58,000 nucleotides of DNA from Adiantum capillus-veneris (GCA_014529385.2 CM043960.1:29297396-29355395); one strand, 5' to 3'; shown: positions 31,637-44,958, counted from the first letter of the stretch. The notes: generated by a model not told the origin, from the letters alone. Translations and numbers: made by a program.

Positions 31637-32110
31637 GATGGTGAAGATCCAGGTAATCATGATCAACATGAGAAAAGGTACGACAAACAAAAATACCAAC
31701 AATAAAGATGGAAGGGATCATAGCAATATAGGAACATTGATCAAGGGACTCTCAAAAAAGCATGATTATTGCAGGGATGATATGATTCATAAACTCTTAG
31801 TGGAACCACTAAGCCAAGTGTGTGTCTTATAGCCGATCTCATGGGACCATCAACACCCTCAAACATGGATACATATGCAATGGTGATGGTAGACATTACA
31901 CCAAAGCTAAAAGGGGCCATCGACACGATGGAGAAGAAAAATAACTAGATAAATAAGTAAATAAACAAAGGAGTTGATGATGGAGAAGCAAGTATTCATG
32001 ATTGACGTGAGAGAAGGTACGAAATACCAAGAGACCATGACAGAGATGATGAATACATTAAGGGAATGTTGACTCAAAAAAAGCATGATAATTGCAGGGA
32101 TGGATTTTTT
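31637..32110 (+). repeat. Diverged direct duplication
   Basis: 31650-31790 and 31990-32105 share in order GT(A)ATCATGAT, GAGA(A/G)AAGGTACGA, AAATACCAA, AAGGGA and AAAAAAGCATGAT(T/A)ATTGCAGGGATG. The period is about 335 bp. Frames are open only in fragments and no product is recognised. Confidence 0.6.
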
Positions 32111-34678
32111 AATTATTGTTGACATAAATTAACATGATTAATCTTGCATTTGGAGTTATTGTTTGAGCTCAGTAACACTTTGATGCATGTCCAATATCTA
32201 CTAATTGTATGAATTTCCAAACCATTATGTATATTTATTTAGCTTTTACAGTATCTGCTTGTGTGTATCAAATTTTTGCACTTTCATTATTTATTACACT
32301 AGCAAACCACCATGACTTCTCATCAATGTTGTCATTACACACTTTCACAATGCTAATATATATAATATGTAGCTAAATCCTTGGTTAAATCGAGCAAAAA
32401 ACTATCTTAAGTGCATTTTCTTTGAGATATTCATTTGCAGGTAAAGTTAAACACATGAGTTACAATAAATTAAAATCATCACCCAAAAATGTGTAAGTTT
32501 TTCCCTACTCAAACAATGCATATTCTAAAAGAGCTAAACACGACAAACTATACCAAGCCTCAAGGTATGAATTTTGCTATTTATCATCCTATAATGATCG
32601 TTCTATTTCTCATCATTTTTTTCTAATTTTCACTTTTATCACTAGCCGAATACCAAAACTCTCCCTTTGCACACTTGAATTATTCTATGGTGGTTTCCAT
32701 TTTCAGATTTTCTCATATCTCACTACACTTTCATATGACCTACTTACTTAATTGTCTACTTCCATTGGCCACACCTTTAAAAACCTCTAGATTTTCTAGT
32801 TTACTAATCATTATAAGTATGTACATCTTAGAAGTTCATTCTTAGTTTGATCACTAATGAGTGGGATAACTGGTGAAGAGGTGTAACAATAACATTGTAA
32901 GTCCTCTTCTTTCATTAGTTTTCCTTTTACAAAGTCACTTATTGAGGTGATACTACACTAGCAATATTTTATAAGATTCTAGCATGAATTTTTGCCTATT
33001 AGACAATCAAATAACTAAACTAGCCTCTAATTTATAGTATCTAGCTTGTTCAACATACGAACTCTCTCGTACAAGACCATGCCACACTCCTAAATGCATC
33101 TATTGATCACATTCAAAGAGAAAACACAAGTACACAGACTCAACTAAGATGGCTTGCTTATTAGTTTGACTCTTAGCGACATCTTCAAAGAACCTTCACA
33201 TATATTATTTCTTGTTGCATTAAAATAATATACATTTAGCAAGAGTATCTTTGATGAGTTAGTTCTCTTTATAGACCTAAATATCATATATAATGCACCA
33301 TCGTAGTGTCTATTCCATTTTCTTTGTTATCTTAAGATCTTCACATTATGGATTACCTCTTACAACATCTTTTTATACATCAATCCCCAAGTTTAATATT
33401 CTTGTTTGATGATCGCTCACTTAATCTAATTTCTTGTAAGTTACTCTCTTTGCAAATATACCTAAGAGGCCACACCCAATAAATTTTGCAACAAAGAAGA
33501 ATACCATGGGACATTTTTAGAAGACAATGCTCTTTTACTTATCTGCATTTTCTTATGAGTTGTGAAATCAACCATCTTTAATATCATGACTTATACTTGC
33601 ATTGAATGGAATTATATTGAGATGATTTGACATTAAGCTATATAGCTACTCACATGAGCTAAGGTGCCTTGGAATAATAGACAACAACTTGTAAGTGCTT
33701 TGCTACCCAAACATACTCCAATTTGGTGTCAAACAGGTACTAAATATTTTCTCTTTGATGCCTTGACTAGTCTGGCATTGGTCACGTGCACACAAATTCG
33801 TCCATTGAAGCAGTGTGTAAATGCTCATCTTGGCGTAGATTTTCTGATTTACACAACACAAGTTATTCATGTAGATATGCCGATTTAGGCAGCATAAATG
33901 CATATTTGCCAATTTAGGCAACACAGCAACAAACACTAGATTTACTAGTTTAGCAATATTAGTGCATGTTTGGCGATTTAGGTAGCACAAGTGCAAATTC
34001 TTAGATTTAGACAACACGATTGATTGGTGTCCATTTGCCAATTTAAGCAACACCTACTACAAATCACGTTGCAATAGTTGGCCACCACTACCCCTAGTAT
34101 GATTTTGTTAACCCGGGTATATAATGGAAGTGATTTGGTTCTGGACTTGGAGTTGGAGTTGGATTTCATTTAATCATTTGTTGACAATAGTATTTATGGA
34201 ATTGGACTTGAAATTTATGAGAGTTGATTATTGAAGGATGACTTTGACCAATCATATCGTGATACATTAGAATATGACATGTACTTCTTATTCTTGATAC
34301 ATCAAAATATGGCATATACTTCTTATTCTTGTGCTATGGGACACTAAAATATGTAGTATATGGATGACGACAGGCATAAGAAAATTCCTTTGTTTAAGTT
34401 TATGAGATTTTATTTTGATACATGATATTTTTGACACATAATTTTAACATTTGTTTTTTACAAGCATGATTTGCAGATTAATAACATAGAAACTGAGGAA
34501 GTTGCTTCCTAACAAAGAGGTATTAATAGAAATCATAAATATATCTTTATTACAGGTAATAAGTGGAAAATCAAGGGCTGGTCGATGGAATATGCAAAGG
34601 ATATCCGAACTTTCTTTGACATTGTGAAACTTATCCAAGGCTAACAAATCTATTGCCTTATTTATATGGATGTAGGTG
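32111..34678. other. AT-rich non-coding stretch
   Basis: No gene is seen. Between 33830 and 34060 a degenerate minisatellite repeats the phrase 'gatttaggcaacacaa(g)tgcatatttgcc' about five times with spacing near 45-60 bp. Everything else is low-complexity AT-rich DNA. Confidence 0.5.
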
Positions 34679-34918
34679 AGAATTCTATCTTTGCTCAAAG
34701 AGTTTTAGCGACCTTGAAGATGAAGGCCTATTTCATCCACATAAACTTTGTTAGTTCAGATATATAGGATAACTGGAATGTTAACTTTATAATGACAATG
34801 TTCTAGAATTCTATCTTCGCTTAAAGAAGGTTAGCGACTTTGAAGATGAAGGAGATGAAGGCCTATTTCATCCACATAAACTTTGTTAGTCTTTATATAT
34901 AGGATAACGGGAATGTTA
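34679..34918 (+). repeat. 126-bp tandem duplication
   Basis: AGAATTCTATCTT(T/C)GCT at 34679 recurs at 34805, and both copies continue through CCTATTTCATCCACATAAAC and ATATATAGGATAAC. The second copy has a 9-bp insertion 'gaaggagat'. Confidence 0.85.
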
Positions 34919-37900
34919 CTTCATTCTAACTATATTGTATAAAAATAAGTCAAATACAGTAAGATCCCCAAATTTTGGGTCTCTTTTAAAAATAAGAAAA
35001 AATAGATTCTAATGTGTGTTTCAGTTTAGAATGCTTATTTTGATAATACTGTATGGTTCTAAAGTAAATCGCAAGGTCGTTTCCATGTTTCGATAGGTCA
35101 AACAGACGTTTGGTTCAATTTGGAAAAAAATCCATTTTTTTAGCTTTTTCATGTTTTTTGTGTTTTTTGGTGCTTTTTTGCAAAAAGCACGGCCAAATCC
35201 TTAATATAAGAGTCTCGAAAAAGCTATGGTTCAATTTGGTAAAAATCTACTTTTCAGACGCTTTTCGCTTTGTTTTCAGCTTTTCATTATTTTTAGTGCT
35301 TTTTAGTGACAAGCGAGCACGCTTTCTTGTTTCGATGGACAAGGAAAATTTTTCTTTTTTGGAGTTTTTATGCTATTTTTAGTTTTTTGTGTTTTTTGAC
35401 GCTTTTGAAAAGTAAAGTACTCTTTAGGATGACATAAACACAAAAATATCACTTTTAGTCACCGTCGGATTTAAAAACAACCGCCCGAAGAAAAAACGAA
35501 AGTAAACAAAAATTCTAGGGAATTATTTTTAAGAAAACCGGCACCATAAATACATCGAGGCAATACGAGAAAGTCTTAATTATATCGGGGCATCACGGTA
35601 CGGCATAGTCTAGTCATGGTTTCATTAGTTGCAGGGATACTAGCCAATTAGTCAATTTTTACTGTAAAAATTGAATGATAAGTGGGAGAGTTAACCATCA
35701 AAAGTCAAGCCATATTTTTAGGAAAGCTCCTAAAAGCTTGCAGCTATTCCTAGAGGAAGAGTGGGTGCTAGTAGCTTGCTTGGACATAACTTTGGCTTGG
35801 CACAACACCTATAAATTGGCAAAGAGTGCTCAATTTTCAGTGCCGACTACTGCGTCTACTACCGAACGACAATACGTACCTATTATACGGAGTGGTGTAA
35901 ACTCTTCATCACCATCTCCATAAGCTCTTCTCTCTCATTCATGGAAAGAAGAAGAAGAAGAAGAAGAACACTTTCTCTACTTGCTTACTATCTCCTCTCT
36001 CTTTTCACGTTGTACGCGCTCTCCGATGGCTTTCGTGGTGAAAATCTCTACATAGCTCTTATCACTGCTCTCTTTCAAAAAACAAGAAGCCTTACGATAG
36101 TCCCTTATCAATCCTAAAGCACAATGAGAAGCTCTAAACTCCATAGTCATCATCTCTTTTTCTCTCTATGTCGTTTTCTAAGTCGAAACCCACTCAGTGG
36201 TTGCTTTTTCCTATACGAGTGCATGTATGGACTTTTCGAGTGTATATGAAGTTGCTCCATGCTTATTTCACCATGATTAGCACGCTGATTTATCCACATG
36301 ATGTATTTATGGTCATATGTGTATATAAAAACTGCTTTTTGTTTTACGTTACATAGGCAATAGGAACACCGTTTTGGTCATATCTCACAAACCATTATGA
36401 ACCCTTTCAACCAAAAATAAAACACATAATTTATAACATTTTCTCTTTGGGTGTCATGTGAAAATTTTGCACGTGCTAAGAGATATGGTCAAAAAACAAC
36501 TTGTTGCCCACTGCACTAGTCAAAATTTTGGACCCCATGATCCTTCGAGAACCACTATATAGATTCATCAGATGAGAAAACCCATTTAGCCAACTAGAAA
36601 GCTTGATTAAACTTAATGATAAATGTATTTAGGTCTCCGATATCACTTCATGAGTGCGAGTTATTAACTATTCCATGATCGGGTTTACCTACGCTTGTAG
36701 AGGTGCTACCAAGGGGGAGTACCATATGACGTCGTGAGTTAGTCGAGTTGTTTATATATGATTTATGGTTTTTTCTGGTGAGTTGATATCCAAGTGTTAG
36801 ATATCCATAAACTTCTATGAGGATATATAGTCAGTCACTTCGAACCATATAGCCAAATATGAATAAAGTGGCTTTCTTTTCGTGTTACCGTTTGTTGCAC
36901 GAGTATCATATGGGTAAAGTGATATGATAAGGTGTTAGTCTATATTATGGATCTGAGCTTGATACATTGGTTTGAGGTCAAATACTTTCATTAGCATGCT
37001 ATGCATGCACCTGAAAATGGCAAAAAGTTCTTTTTTGCATATACGTGAAGTTATGGTTTATGGTTGATCAAGTGTCAGAGTTGTTTTGCACCATGATTAT
37101 GTTTATAGAATGATATCATATGATGTATGGAACCTCACGGATGGATGTGGATGCCTCATGTGCATGTGTTTGTTGCTTTCCAACCTTTCTAGGTCAAAAC
37201 TAGCTCTATGTGTTAGGGGGTTGAGGTGCAGTGGTAGTGCATCACTTATGCATGATTGGATATTGTCAAAATTGGATTTTGACATCATGTTTAGTTGCTA
37301 CTTAGACTTGTTTTCTTCATAAAAAGTTCATATCTTAAGGGCCATGTGTGTGGGCTCAGTTTGATTGCAGTGATATGTCAAACTCCAAGTCTGGGAGTTG
37401 ATTTCAAGATAGAATATAGTTTATGGTCAAGGGTTGAGATCCCTCATAGATTATGGTTGTGATTTTTTATTGTAGAAGACGGTGTGGCTCTTGGATATTT
37501 TTTTGGATATGGTTATGTTGCCAAAAAATTTGCAGCCATGTTATGTGCTAAAGTGGTTTTGCAGAGATGGATGTGCATCACCCTGAGTTGGCTAGAGTGC
37601 TCACCCATGTGATGTGATTGGATTATGGTTTATGATTTTGCATTGAATCGTGAACTGGTTTTGATAATTTATGGTGGACATGTAACGATAGAGACCTTGT
37701 ACAGTCCGACTGCTTGGAAAAGATTATTTGTGCATATAGAAGATGCTATTGTGATTGGACTCATGTGTTATGTTTCTCATGGCAGTGTCGCTACAAGACT
37801 AGGATCACCTACAGTGCTTAGACTTTAAAAAAAGGGTCGATGACCTAGAGTTTTGCTTGATTGGGGGTGTTGTCTAGGTCTTCTTTTTTGTTAGGCTCAT

Positions 37901-38222
37901 GTACATGATTAGTGCATTGGGAGTTGAACGACCTACATGGCTAACGTGTCAGGGATCTTGCCTTTGCTTTGCCTAAACACCTGATGTTGGGCATCGAGAG
38001 GCGTGGCGCTTAAACTGGTATGGTTGGTGTCGATACCCTACCAGCTATCGGTATTTGGGATACTTTCAGAGCTCGGGTTCATGGAGGGAGGCGACGGCCT
38101 CAGCCTATGTCTGGCTCAAGTAGGTAGGAGGTGTTATGGCTCTCTCCCAGGAAAGTGAAATTCTCTATGTTCATAGAAGAGAGAAAGTGGATGGGTCGAT
38201 CGGTTGATCCCTACATAGTTTC
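34919..38222. other. Non-coding stretch
   Basis: No gene is supported. 35110-35400 is T-rich and contains two related copies of a segment starting 'tggttcaatttgg' (35111 and 35229), probably a decayed transposon end. A (GAA)n run lies at 35945-35970. From 36700 to 37800 'ttatggtt' phrases recur without a clear period. Confidence 0.45.
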
Positions 38223-38223
38223 G

Positions 38224-38376
38224 GGTGCTCTTCTAGTAATTTTATATTTTTGATATTATGGTATATCCAAAAAAAATATTGCATTAATACATGTTTGCCT
38301 GTTTCATTTAGATGGGGCATTTTAAGATTCTCTTTGTCATTCTCATGTGTCTCTATGCACTCTATTTCCCCATCTA

Positions 38377-38442
<66 letters not shown>

Positions 38443-38601
38443 GGGTCAGGTGCTCTTCTAGTAATTTTATATTTTTGATATTATGGTATATCCAAAAAAA
38501 TTATTGCATTAATACATGGTTACCTGTTTCATTCAGATGGGGCATTTTAAGATTCTCTTTGTCATTCTCATGTGTCTCTATGCACTCTATTTCCCCATCC
38601 A

Positions 38602-38647
<46 letters not shown>
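38224..38647 (+). repeat. 225-bp tandem duplication including a (CT)n tract
   Basis: GGTGCTCTTCTAGTAATTTT at 38224 recurs at 38449. Both units run through TTCCCCATC(T/C)ACTACT into (CT)n at 38380-38438 and 38605-38647. Identity is about 97%, so the duplication is recent. Confidence 0.9.
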
Positions 38648-38650
<3 letters not shown>

Positions 38651-39143
38651 TCACAATGTTACTTTTCTTGAGTCGAGTACGCTTTCATTTATATCACCCA
38701 TTCAGAAGTAGCATTAGTCTCTAGGTTCCTTTGGATGCCGTCTGGCTCATGGCCTAAACTCGATGCTAGGTTGGGGCCTGAGAACTCCTCCCCTATGTAA
38801 ACGCTTCCTCATCTCTGATGTATATTGAAAATTGTATAAAAGTGTAAATTGTGTATTTTGTTTATAGACCCCTAGGGAGGGTATCTCTCACCTAGTATCA
38901 AATCCATGTTAAGATTATGGAGATAGCTTGAAGCCTGATACTAGTCGGGTTAGTTATGCATCATGCATGCTATTTGAAAAAGAATAATGTATTCACGATG
39001 CATCTATGAGTGACATTGATTTTAGGTACCTGTTTGACTTATCTTCTTATATGGGATTGTGTGGTCTTGAGTCATGACGCAGTGGTTGAAGTGCTGAACA
39101 ATGGTATCAAGAATTTTTTTGAATGTTTGTTTTGTAGTAAAAA
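38648..39143. other. Non-coding stretch
   Basis: No gene or repeat structure recognised between the CT-bearing duplication and the unrecognised coding region starting at 39144. Confidence 0.4.
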
Positions 39144-39581
39144 ATGGCTCCTAAGGTGACGTCTGAATGCTTTAGCAAGGGAAATGAGGTTTTGGCCATA
39201 GTATTCAACCATATGGCAACGCCTTTAGCGAGGGATGCAAGGAAACTCTTTTATCTAGAAATTGGGACCAAAGTCTTTGCAATGCCAGGAAACACAACTT
39301 GTTCGAAGAGTGTTGACCGTAGCTACCTTACTCATCATCGAGAGCCCTTCTATCAGTTTTTTATTTACATCGATAATAGTCCAAAAGACCGGTTTACCAA
39401 CCTCATAATACTTCAACTTAGGATGTTGTTGGTTCTAAAAGATATGTACTACTACTTGGCAATGTGCTCAGAGATGCTAAGGATTGCCAAAGTTGCCAAG
39501 AAGTTTGAAGCACTTGCAGCTGTCATAGGCAAAGAAAATCTAGAAGATAACTATAGACCATGTTGCGTGTGGGTGGTCTAA
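39144..39581 (+). pseudogene. Unrecognised ORF (145 residues), first segment of a decayed multi-segment gene
   Basis: It opens MAPKVTSECFSKGNEV with a true ATG and runs through YLEIGTKVFAMPGNTTCSK and FEALAAVIGKENLEDNY. I do not recognise the family. The following DNA looks intron-like and ends in a T-rich acceptor (TTGTTTTTAG) just before a second coding-like segment at about 39748. It could be the first exon of a decayed host gene or a transposon ORF. Confidence 0.4.
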
Positions 39582-39747
39582 GAGAATACCTAGTCATGAG
39601 AGTTAAAAGAGTATTTGAAGATTTGGCCCCGAAACATCAATAATATTGTAAAGAAATCATAAAATTGAATTTTGATGAATAAAGAGCATAGACTCAGTTT
39701 CAGTATATGTGTGTACTAAGTCTTCTCTCTCTTGTCTTGTTTTTAGT

Positions 39748-40595
39748 GGATCCGTCTAGATGAACTGCCAAGTCATTTTGCACAAAATATCTTTTTCAAC
39801 TATGCGATCGGATTCAATGTTCATTGGGGAGTTGAAGTGGTTTGAGCTTCAAAGAGGAATAGAGATTACCTTGTTCCAAATACTTACGTAGCATGGAAAT
39901 TGTATGTTGAAGCACAACTTGAACATCAAACCCAAGTGCCTAATAGATACATGGTTGACCCACAGCTTTGGGTTAAGGAGAAGATTTAGAAGGACGATGT
40001 CAGAGTACAGAGATATATTCTTTATCTCAACATGTGCTCACTCTTGAATATATCAATCCGTGAAATCATCCTTAGTAAGAAAGCACTCATGCTCAACCAA
40101 AGATATGGCTTCTGTGAGAAATTCATAATCCGAGTTTGAAAAAAGTCAAACAATGGAAATTGATTCTATTATGTACCTCAAGATTGGTTTGATAGAGTCT
40201 ATGGACCTATCCGTAAGTGCAATCCTCATAATGTCACTATCACTTTCGATGACCATAAGAATCCTAGATGTATTTGTGATTTTACTCAAGCATATCCAAT
40301 GGCAGTGAACTGAAGTAAGTATTTATGTAGAAATGATGTCAATGAATGGCACGCTCATGTAAACTGCTTTAATGCATTACCACCCACAAACATATCTCGA
40401 GGAGAAGAGTGGCATGAGAAGAAGGATGTGAAACTCACCACACAAATACTAGTTCTAAACTTTGAAACCCGAGATGTAAACAAATACAAGGGTAGAACCT
40501 CCATTGTAGGGACAAAGAATCAGTTCATCGGACCTTTTCGCATTTTTGTACCTTCTTCAAAGTCGCATGTAACCTTTTGTCTCTTATGGTTATAA
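39748..40595 (+). pseudogene. Second segment of the unrecognised decayed gene
   Basis: One reading frame from WIRLDELPSHFAQNIFFNYA carries on for about 280 codons with only isolated stops. Visible pieces are YLVPNTYVAWKLYVEAQLEH, REIILSKKALMLNQRYGFC, YYVPQDWFDRVYGPIRKCNP and FETRDVNKYKGRTSIVG. Such a frame signals a recently inactivated protein-coding exon. Family unknown. Two Cys/His pairs (RCICDF and WHAHVNCF) are seen, but no known zinc motif. Confidence 0.5.
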
Positions 40596-40699
40596 AAATT
40601 TGATTTTGATGTAATTCATATTGTCTTAATGTCATAATCTTTGATTTTGAACTTTTATTTTACTAGTTCTAACTAGCTTGAGCGATGGGGTATGTATGT

Positions 40700-41540
40700 A
40701 GATGACTGAAAATTTACCTCAAGGAATATGGGCAGATATACTCTCTTGCCTTATGGTGGAGGAGCATCTTCAAACGGGAGTGGAAGGACAACGGCTTATC
40801 ACACAAGTAAGCGTGATGGATTAGAAAATAAAAGGTTACTATCGACAAACTGTAATCTGCCAAATACATTTCGGGCGTGGTATCATCACACTGCTAGAAA
40901 CCCAGATTTTAGACCACTAGGACATAAACCTTTGCCTGTGGGGAGTGAGTGGGTTGAATCTAAGTTAAGAAAGGAGAATATTATCACTAATCAATTGTTA
41001 TATATAAATATTCATGAACTTACCATGAGACCAACAAAGAAACCTGGATAGCTAAGAACATACTTCCCTTAGTGATGGCTACGGGATGTTTCAACATTAT
41101 CATGTTTAATGTATGGGGTCGTTGATGTTTACCCAATGACCAAGACTCCTTCAGTCCAATACCTTGGAAGTTATTTTTTGACTTGTTTGGGACATCTATA
41201 ATCCACAACCCTCACAATGTAAAGATTTTATAAAACGTCTATAATTGACAAATTCCCTAAAGACTCAACTTCTTTTGATGATTACTTCAGATACAAAAAT
41301 GGAACGGTTCAGAACAAAATGAGAGTACTTGCGACCAATTGTTCACTCATGTAGAAATGGCATGGCGTGCACACCAAAGAAGGAATGTTTCAACCAAAGA
41401 TCAAGAAGCATTATTGGGATCACCCATCATATATACTTTCAGAATGGGATAGCGATGATCCATTAGTTGAAGGATGTCACAATGCCTACTACAAAGTGCA
41501 TCATGCCAGAGCCATTAGGACTTATTAGAAACTTTGAAAA
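40700..41540 (+). pseudogene. Third segment of the unrecognised decayed gene
   Basis: A frame at 40728-41051 includes LPYGGGASSNGSGRTTAYH and FRAWYHHTARNPDFRPLGHK. Coding-like sequence continues with stops to about 41530 (TSFDDYFRYKNGTVQNKM, KKHYWDHPSYILSEWDSDDP). T-rich acceptor-like ends precede it (TTTTATTTTACTAG at about 40665) and follow it (TTGTCTTATTCTCAG at about 41631). No family recognised. Confidence 0.4.
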
Positions 41541-41631
41541 AACATTGTAGTCTTTTGAACCTTGAAATTTTGACAATGTTGATTTAATTCACTCATTATT
41601 ATTTCTCCTACTCTCTTGTCTTATTCTCAGC

Positions 41632-42254
41632 TGTCTATTCTATTTTAAGAGGGACTTCAAGCAGACTAGAATATTTTTAGGAAATATGAAGTAGCTAAGT
41701 AGATAATTGAGTAGTTTACTTAATGGAGAGAGATAATTTTCACATATGAGAGATTATAGAGTAGAAAGAGAGATTATAGAGTAGAAAGAGAGAGAGCACA
41801 CACGATATATGAGAGATTATAGAGTAGAAAGAGAGAGAGCACACACGATATACGTGGTTCAATCAATGTGGGCTATGTCCACGAGAAAGCAGCCACTCAA
41901 TGGCTTTAGTACTTCAAAACAAGAAGTAGATTACAAAGGGATATACCCTTTTGGATCTCCCACCTTTCTTCACTCTCACCACCTCACACCCACCTTGTTG
42001 CATCAACTTCACACTCTAAAATGTGTGTAGAAATCGCCTCCTTTTATAGGTCAAAAGGGATGCCCTCTCTCATGAGAGGCAGCCATGTGTAGCCGCCCTT
42101 GTGTAGACAAGTCCAAATCAGACCCTCCACTCCGCCCATGTGTGGCCGCCCTTCAAAAGAAAAGTCCACCGTTGAAATTGGCCACCGGCCATCGGCCAAT
42201 TGGCCAAACGACCAGCCGTTTTTTGACCACCTTTCAGCCGCCGTCCAGTCATAA
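41632..42254 (-). mobile_element. Copia-type LTR fragment (minus strand)
   Basis: A TATAAAAGGAGGCG box lies on the minus strand near 42036-42050. About 180 nt downstream comes ATTGAACCACGTATATCGTG, a phrase typical of plant copia LTR U5 regions. The stretch 41755-41850 has a small tandem duplication of 'agagattatagagtagaaagaga'. It joins the copia pol remnant at about 42255 without a normal 3' non-coding region, so an internal deletion is likely. Exact termini were not found. Confidence 0.5.
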
Positions 42255-43895
42255 TATTCCGGCGAACCTGAACCACTGAATTTCTTTGCTTGCCTCCGTC
42301 ATTGCTACATACTCTATTTCCGTGGTAGAAAGTGAGACCACTTTCTGCAGCTTTGAAGCCTAGCTTACTGCTATGCCTCCAACCGCGAATACATAGCCAG
42401 TAGTGCTCCTTCGAGTATCTTTTTCACCTGCCATACCTGCATCAGCATACCCTTCAAGAAAAATATTAGTTCCTCCAAAATACAAAGCATTTGTTGTTGT
42501 CCCTTTTAGATACCTAAGTATCCACTTCACAGCTTGTCAGTGATCTTTACCTGGGTTTTCCGTAAACCTATTACAACTCCCACTGCATGTGCAATGTTTG
42601 GCCTTGTCTAGACCATAGCATACATAAGAGAACCTACTGTTGCAGCATATGGAACTAGACACCGTTTTTGCATTTTGTATTGAAAACCTTTCTAGTACCT
42701 TCTTGATGTAATCCTCTTGAGATAGCTTTATTGTCTTCTTCATCCTGTCCCTTGATATCTTCATACCAAGTATCCTCTTTGCAAAACCTAAATCTTTCAT
42801 TGAAAAAGATTGAGACACCTCCTCTTTTAGGTCTTTGATGTCCTGCATGTTAGCACTTGCAATTAGCATGTCATCAACATACAACATTAGGATGATGAAC
42901 TTCCCATCTCCCAAATTCTTTGTGTAGACACAATGATTTGAGTTGCATCTTGTGAATCCATGATCCAACATCCATCGATCGAACTTCAAGTACCATTGTC
43001 TTGATGCTTGCTTTAAACCATACAAGCTCTTCTTTAATCTGCAATCCATTTTCTCCTTACCTTTTACTTCATACCCCTTTGGTTGAAGCATGTAAATTTC
43101 CTCCTCTAAGTCACCATGAGGGAATGTCGTATTTACATCCATTTCCTCAAGATTTAAATCATGAGCAGCTACAAGGCTTAAGACAAGCTTAATTGAGTTC
43201 ATTTTTACAATAGGAGAAAATATTTCATTGAATTCAATACCTTTCTTTTGAGAAAACCCTTTTACCACAAACCTAAACTTGTACCACAAGCCTAGACTTG
43301 TACCTTTTCATCCCACCTTCTTCTTCCTTCAGCTTGTACACCCATTTGTTCTCAAGTACCCGCTTACCTTGAGGCAACTCAACCAACTCCCATGTTTGGT
43401 TGTGATGTAATGAATCCATCTCCACTTGCATGCTCTTTATCCATTCTTCTTTGGATTCGTGTTGCATGGCTTCCTTGTATGATCCTGGCTCTCCAGAATC
43501 TAAGATCATGAGATGGTTGAAGGAAGGATTAAACCTTTTTGGAGATCTACTTGCTCTTGTAGATCTTCAGAGAATAGGTTGAGGCTCCTCATTTGGTTGA
43601 CGTTGTTGTATGTTGTCACCGTTTGCACTCCTTGAGTCTTCACCGTCTTCAAGATCCATGTACTCATCACTTGTTTCTTTTGTTTGTTTTATTTCCAAGT
43701 AATCTTTGTACATATTTGGTCATTAAAAACTACATCCCTACTCCTAAAGATTTTACCATCTTCAAGATTCCATATGTAATACCCAAAGTCACCTTCTCCT
43801 ATATCCCAAATATGGTGCACTTCATAAAGCACAAAAAGTATGGGAATCAGATCGATGAGTGCAAGAGAGGGAAGGAGAAGAAGGAGATACAGCAC
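42255..43895 (-). pseudogene. Ty1/copia pol fragment A: integrase end, RT, RNase H
   Basis: Minus-strand order: integrase C-terminal FGYYIWNLEDGKIFRSRDVV (near 43760), RT start EEWIKSMQVEMDSLHHNQTW (43509-43273), and the long RT frame 43289-42537. The latter has VKGFSQKKGIEFNEIFSP, TTFPHGDLEEEIYM, SLYGLKQASRQWY and the catalytic YVDD near 42870-42881. RNase H follows in another frame (YADAGMAGEKDTRRSTTGYV, TEIEYVAM). A frameshift near 43280 separates the first two RT parts. A typical copia RT is about 250 residues, so this copy is nearly complete but decayed. The RNase H is cut at about 42255. Confidence 0.85.
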
Positions 43896-44013
43896 TTGAT
43901 GGAGCTATTGAAGTAATACCTCTCAACTCCTTATTGACATTATAACCAAATGAATAGATAATGGGCGGGCATGTGACCAAATCGGCCACCCGCCATTGGC
44001 CTGAAACCTAACA
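43896..44013 (-). mobile_element. Start of a copia 3' LTR (fragment B)
   Basis: On the minus strand TGTTAGGTTTCAGGCC begins at 44013. It matches the LTR start at 50777 (TGTTAGGTTTAATGGCC) and shares GTGGCCGA and CGCCCAT after it. It is cut by or fused to pol fragment A at about 43896. Confidence 0.6.
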
Positions 44014-44105
44014 AGCTCCTAGTTGAAGCCCAACGTGGCCCAAGTGGCGAAAGAATGTAGGGGCTATTATGTACAAATGTGCAAACATGAAGCATGACCA
44101 TAGCT

Positions 44106-44832
44106 TCACCCTACCCCCATCATCTCTATGCGATGCGCGAACCGCTCTGAGGCTAATCTCTTCATTAGAGCATTTGTTGGGTTCTCATCCGTGTGAACTT
44201 TGGCTAACTCAATGTGTTTGCTGGCTATAATATCCCGTACCACATGATACTTGACCTCTATGTGTTTTGACTTCGAGTGAAACACGGGATTCTTTGCTAA
44301 CACAATTGCACTCTGACTGTCGCAATGTAGCACTGGAGTCTGGTGTATACCAAGGTCTCCCACTATACGAGATAACCACACAGCTTCCTTATTGGAACTA
44401 CAAACTACAACATACTTTGCCTCAGTGGTGGAAGACGAAGCGCAATTCTCAAGACATGATCGCCAAGAAACTACTACTCCAGCAAACAAGAAAATATAGC
44501 CAGATGTGGATCTCCTAGTGTCCACATAGCCCGCATAATCCAAATCAGTGTATCCAACTAGGGATGCATCACTATTCCCAAAGTGTAAGCACTTGTTAGA
44601 TGAGCCCTTGATGTATTTCAAGATGTGCTTCATGGCTTCCCAATGCCTTCTTCCTGGATTTGCCATATACCTGCTAACCACTCCCATTGTATATGCAATG
44701 TCTGGCCATGCGCTAACCATGGCGAACATGAGGCTGCAACTACCAAAGAATACAGCACCTTTGCCATCTCTACCTTTTTAGCATCCAATTTGGGACAATC
44801 ATGCTTGCTAAGTTTATCGTATGTAGCCATCG
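44106..44832 (-). pseudogene. Ty1/copia fragment B: RT end and RNase H
   Basis: The frame 44729-44106 is an almost intact copia RNase H: DIAYTMGVVSRYMANPGRRH, DLDYAGYVDTRRSTSGYIFL, SSSTTEAKYVVVCSSNKEAV, LHCDSQSAIVLAKNPVFHSK and a normal end EMMGVG. The preceding RT piece (44830-44740) reads LSKHDCPKLDAKKVEMAKVL in another frame, so one frameshift is present. Similarity stops at about 44832, where a dispersed repeat begins. The LTR start at 44013 follows at the expected distance. Confidence 0.85.
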
Positions 44833-44861
44833 TGGGGGATTTGCTGTGTTTTTCTGTACGG

Positions 44862-44945
44862 TACCACGTGAGTGTACAATAGGGGGTTTTTAGATTTTGT
44901 ACATAAGCGTATACAATAGGGGTAACCCCTCATTATTTCACACTC
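44862..44945 (+). repeat. Dispersed repeat, copy 2 (partner at 19706-19790)
   Basis: Same order of blocks as the partner copy, and same orientation. It borders the broken end of copia fragment B, so it may be the insertion that cut it. Confidence 0.65.
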
Positions 44946-44958
44946 ATACCGTACACAT

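Noticed and set aside
33830-34060. Gene in the 'gatttaggcaacac' repeat region
   Set aside because: Frames are by-products of a degenerate minisatellite without coding signals.
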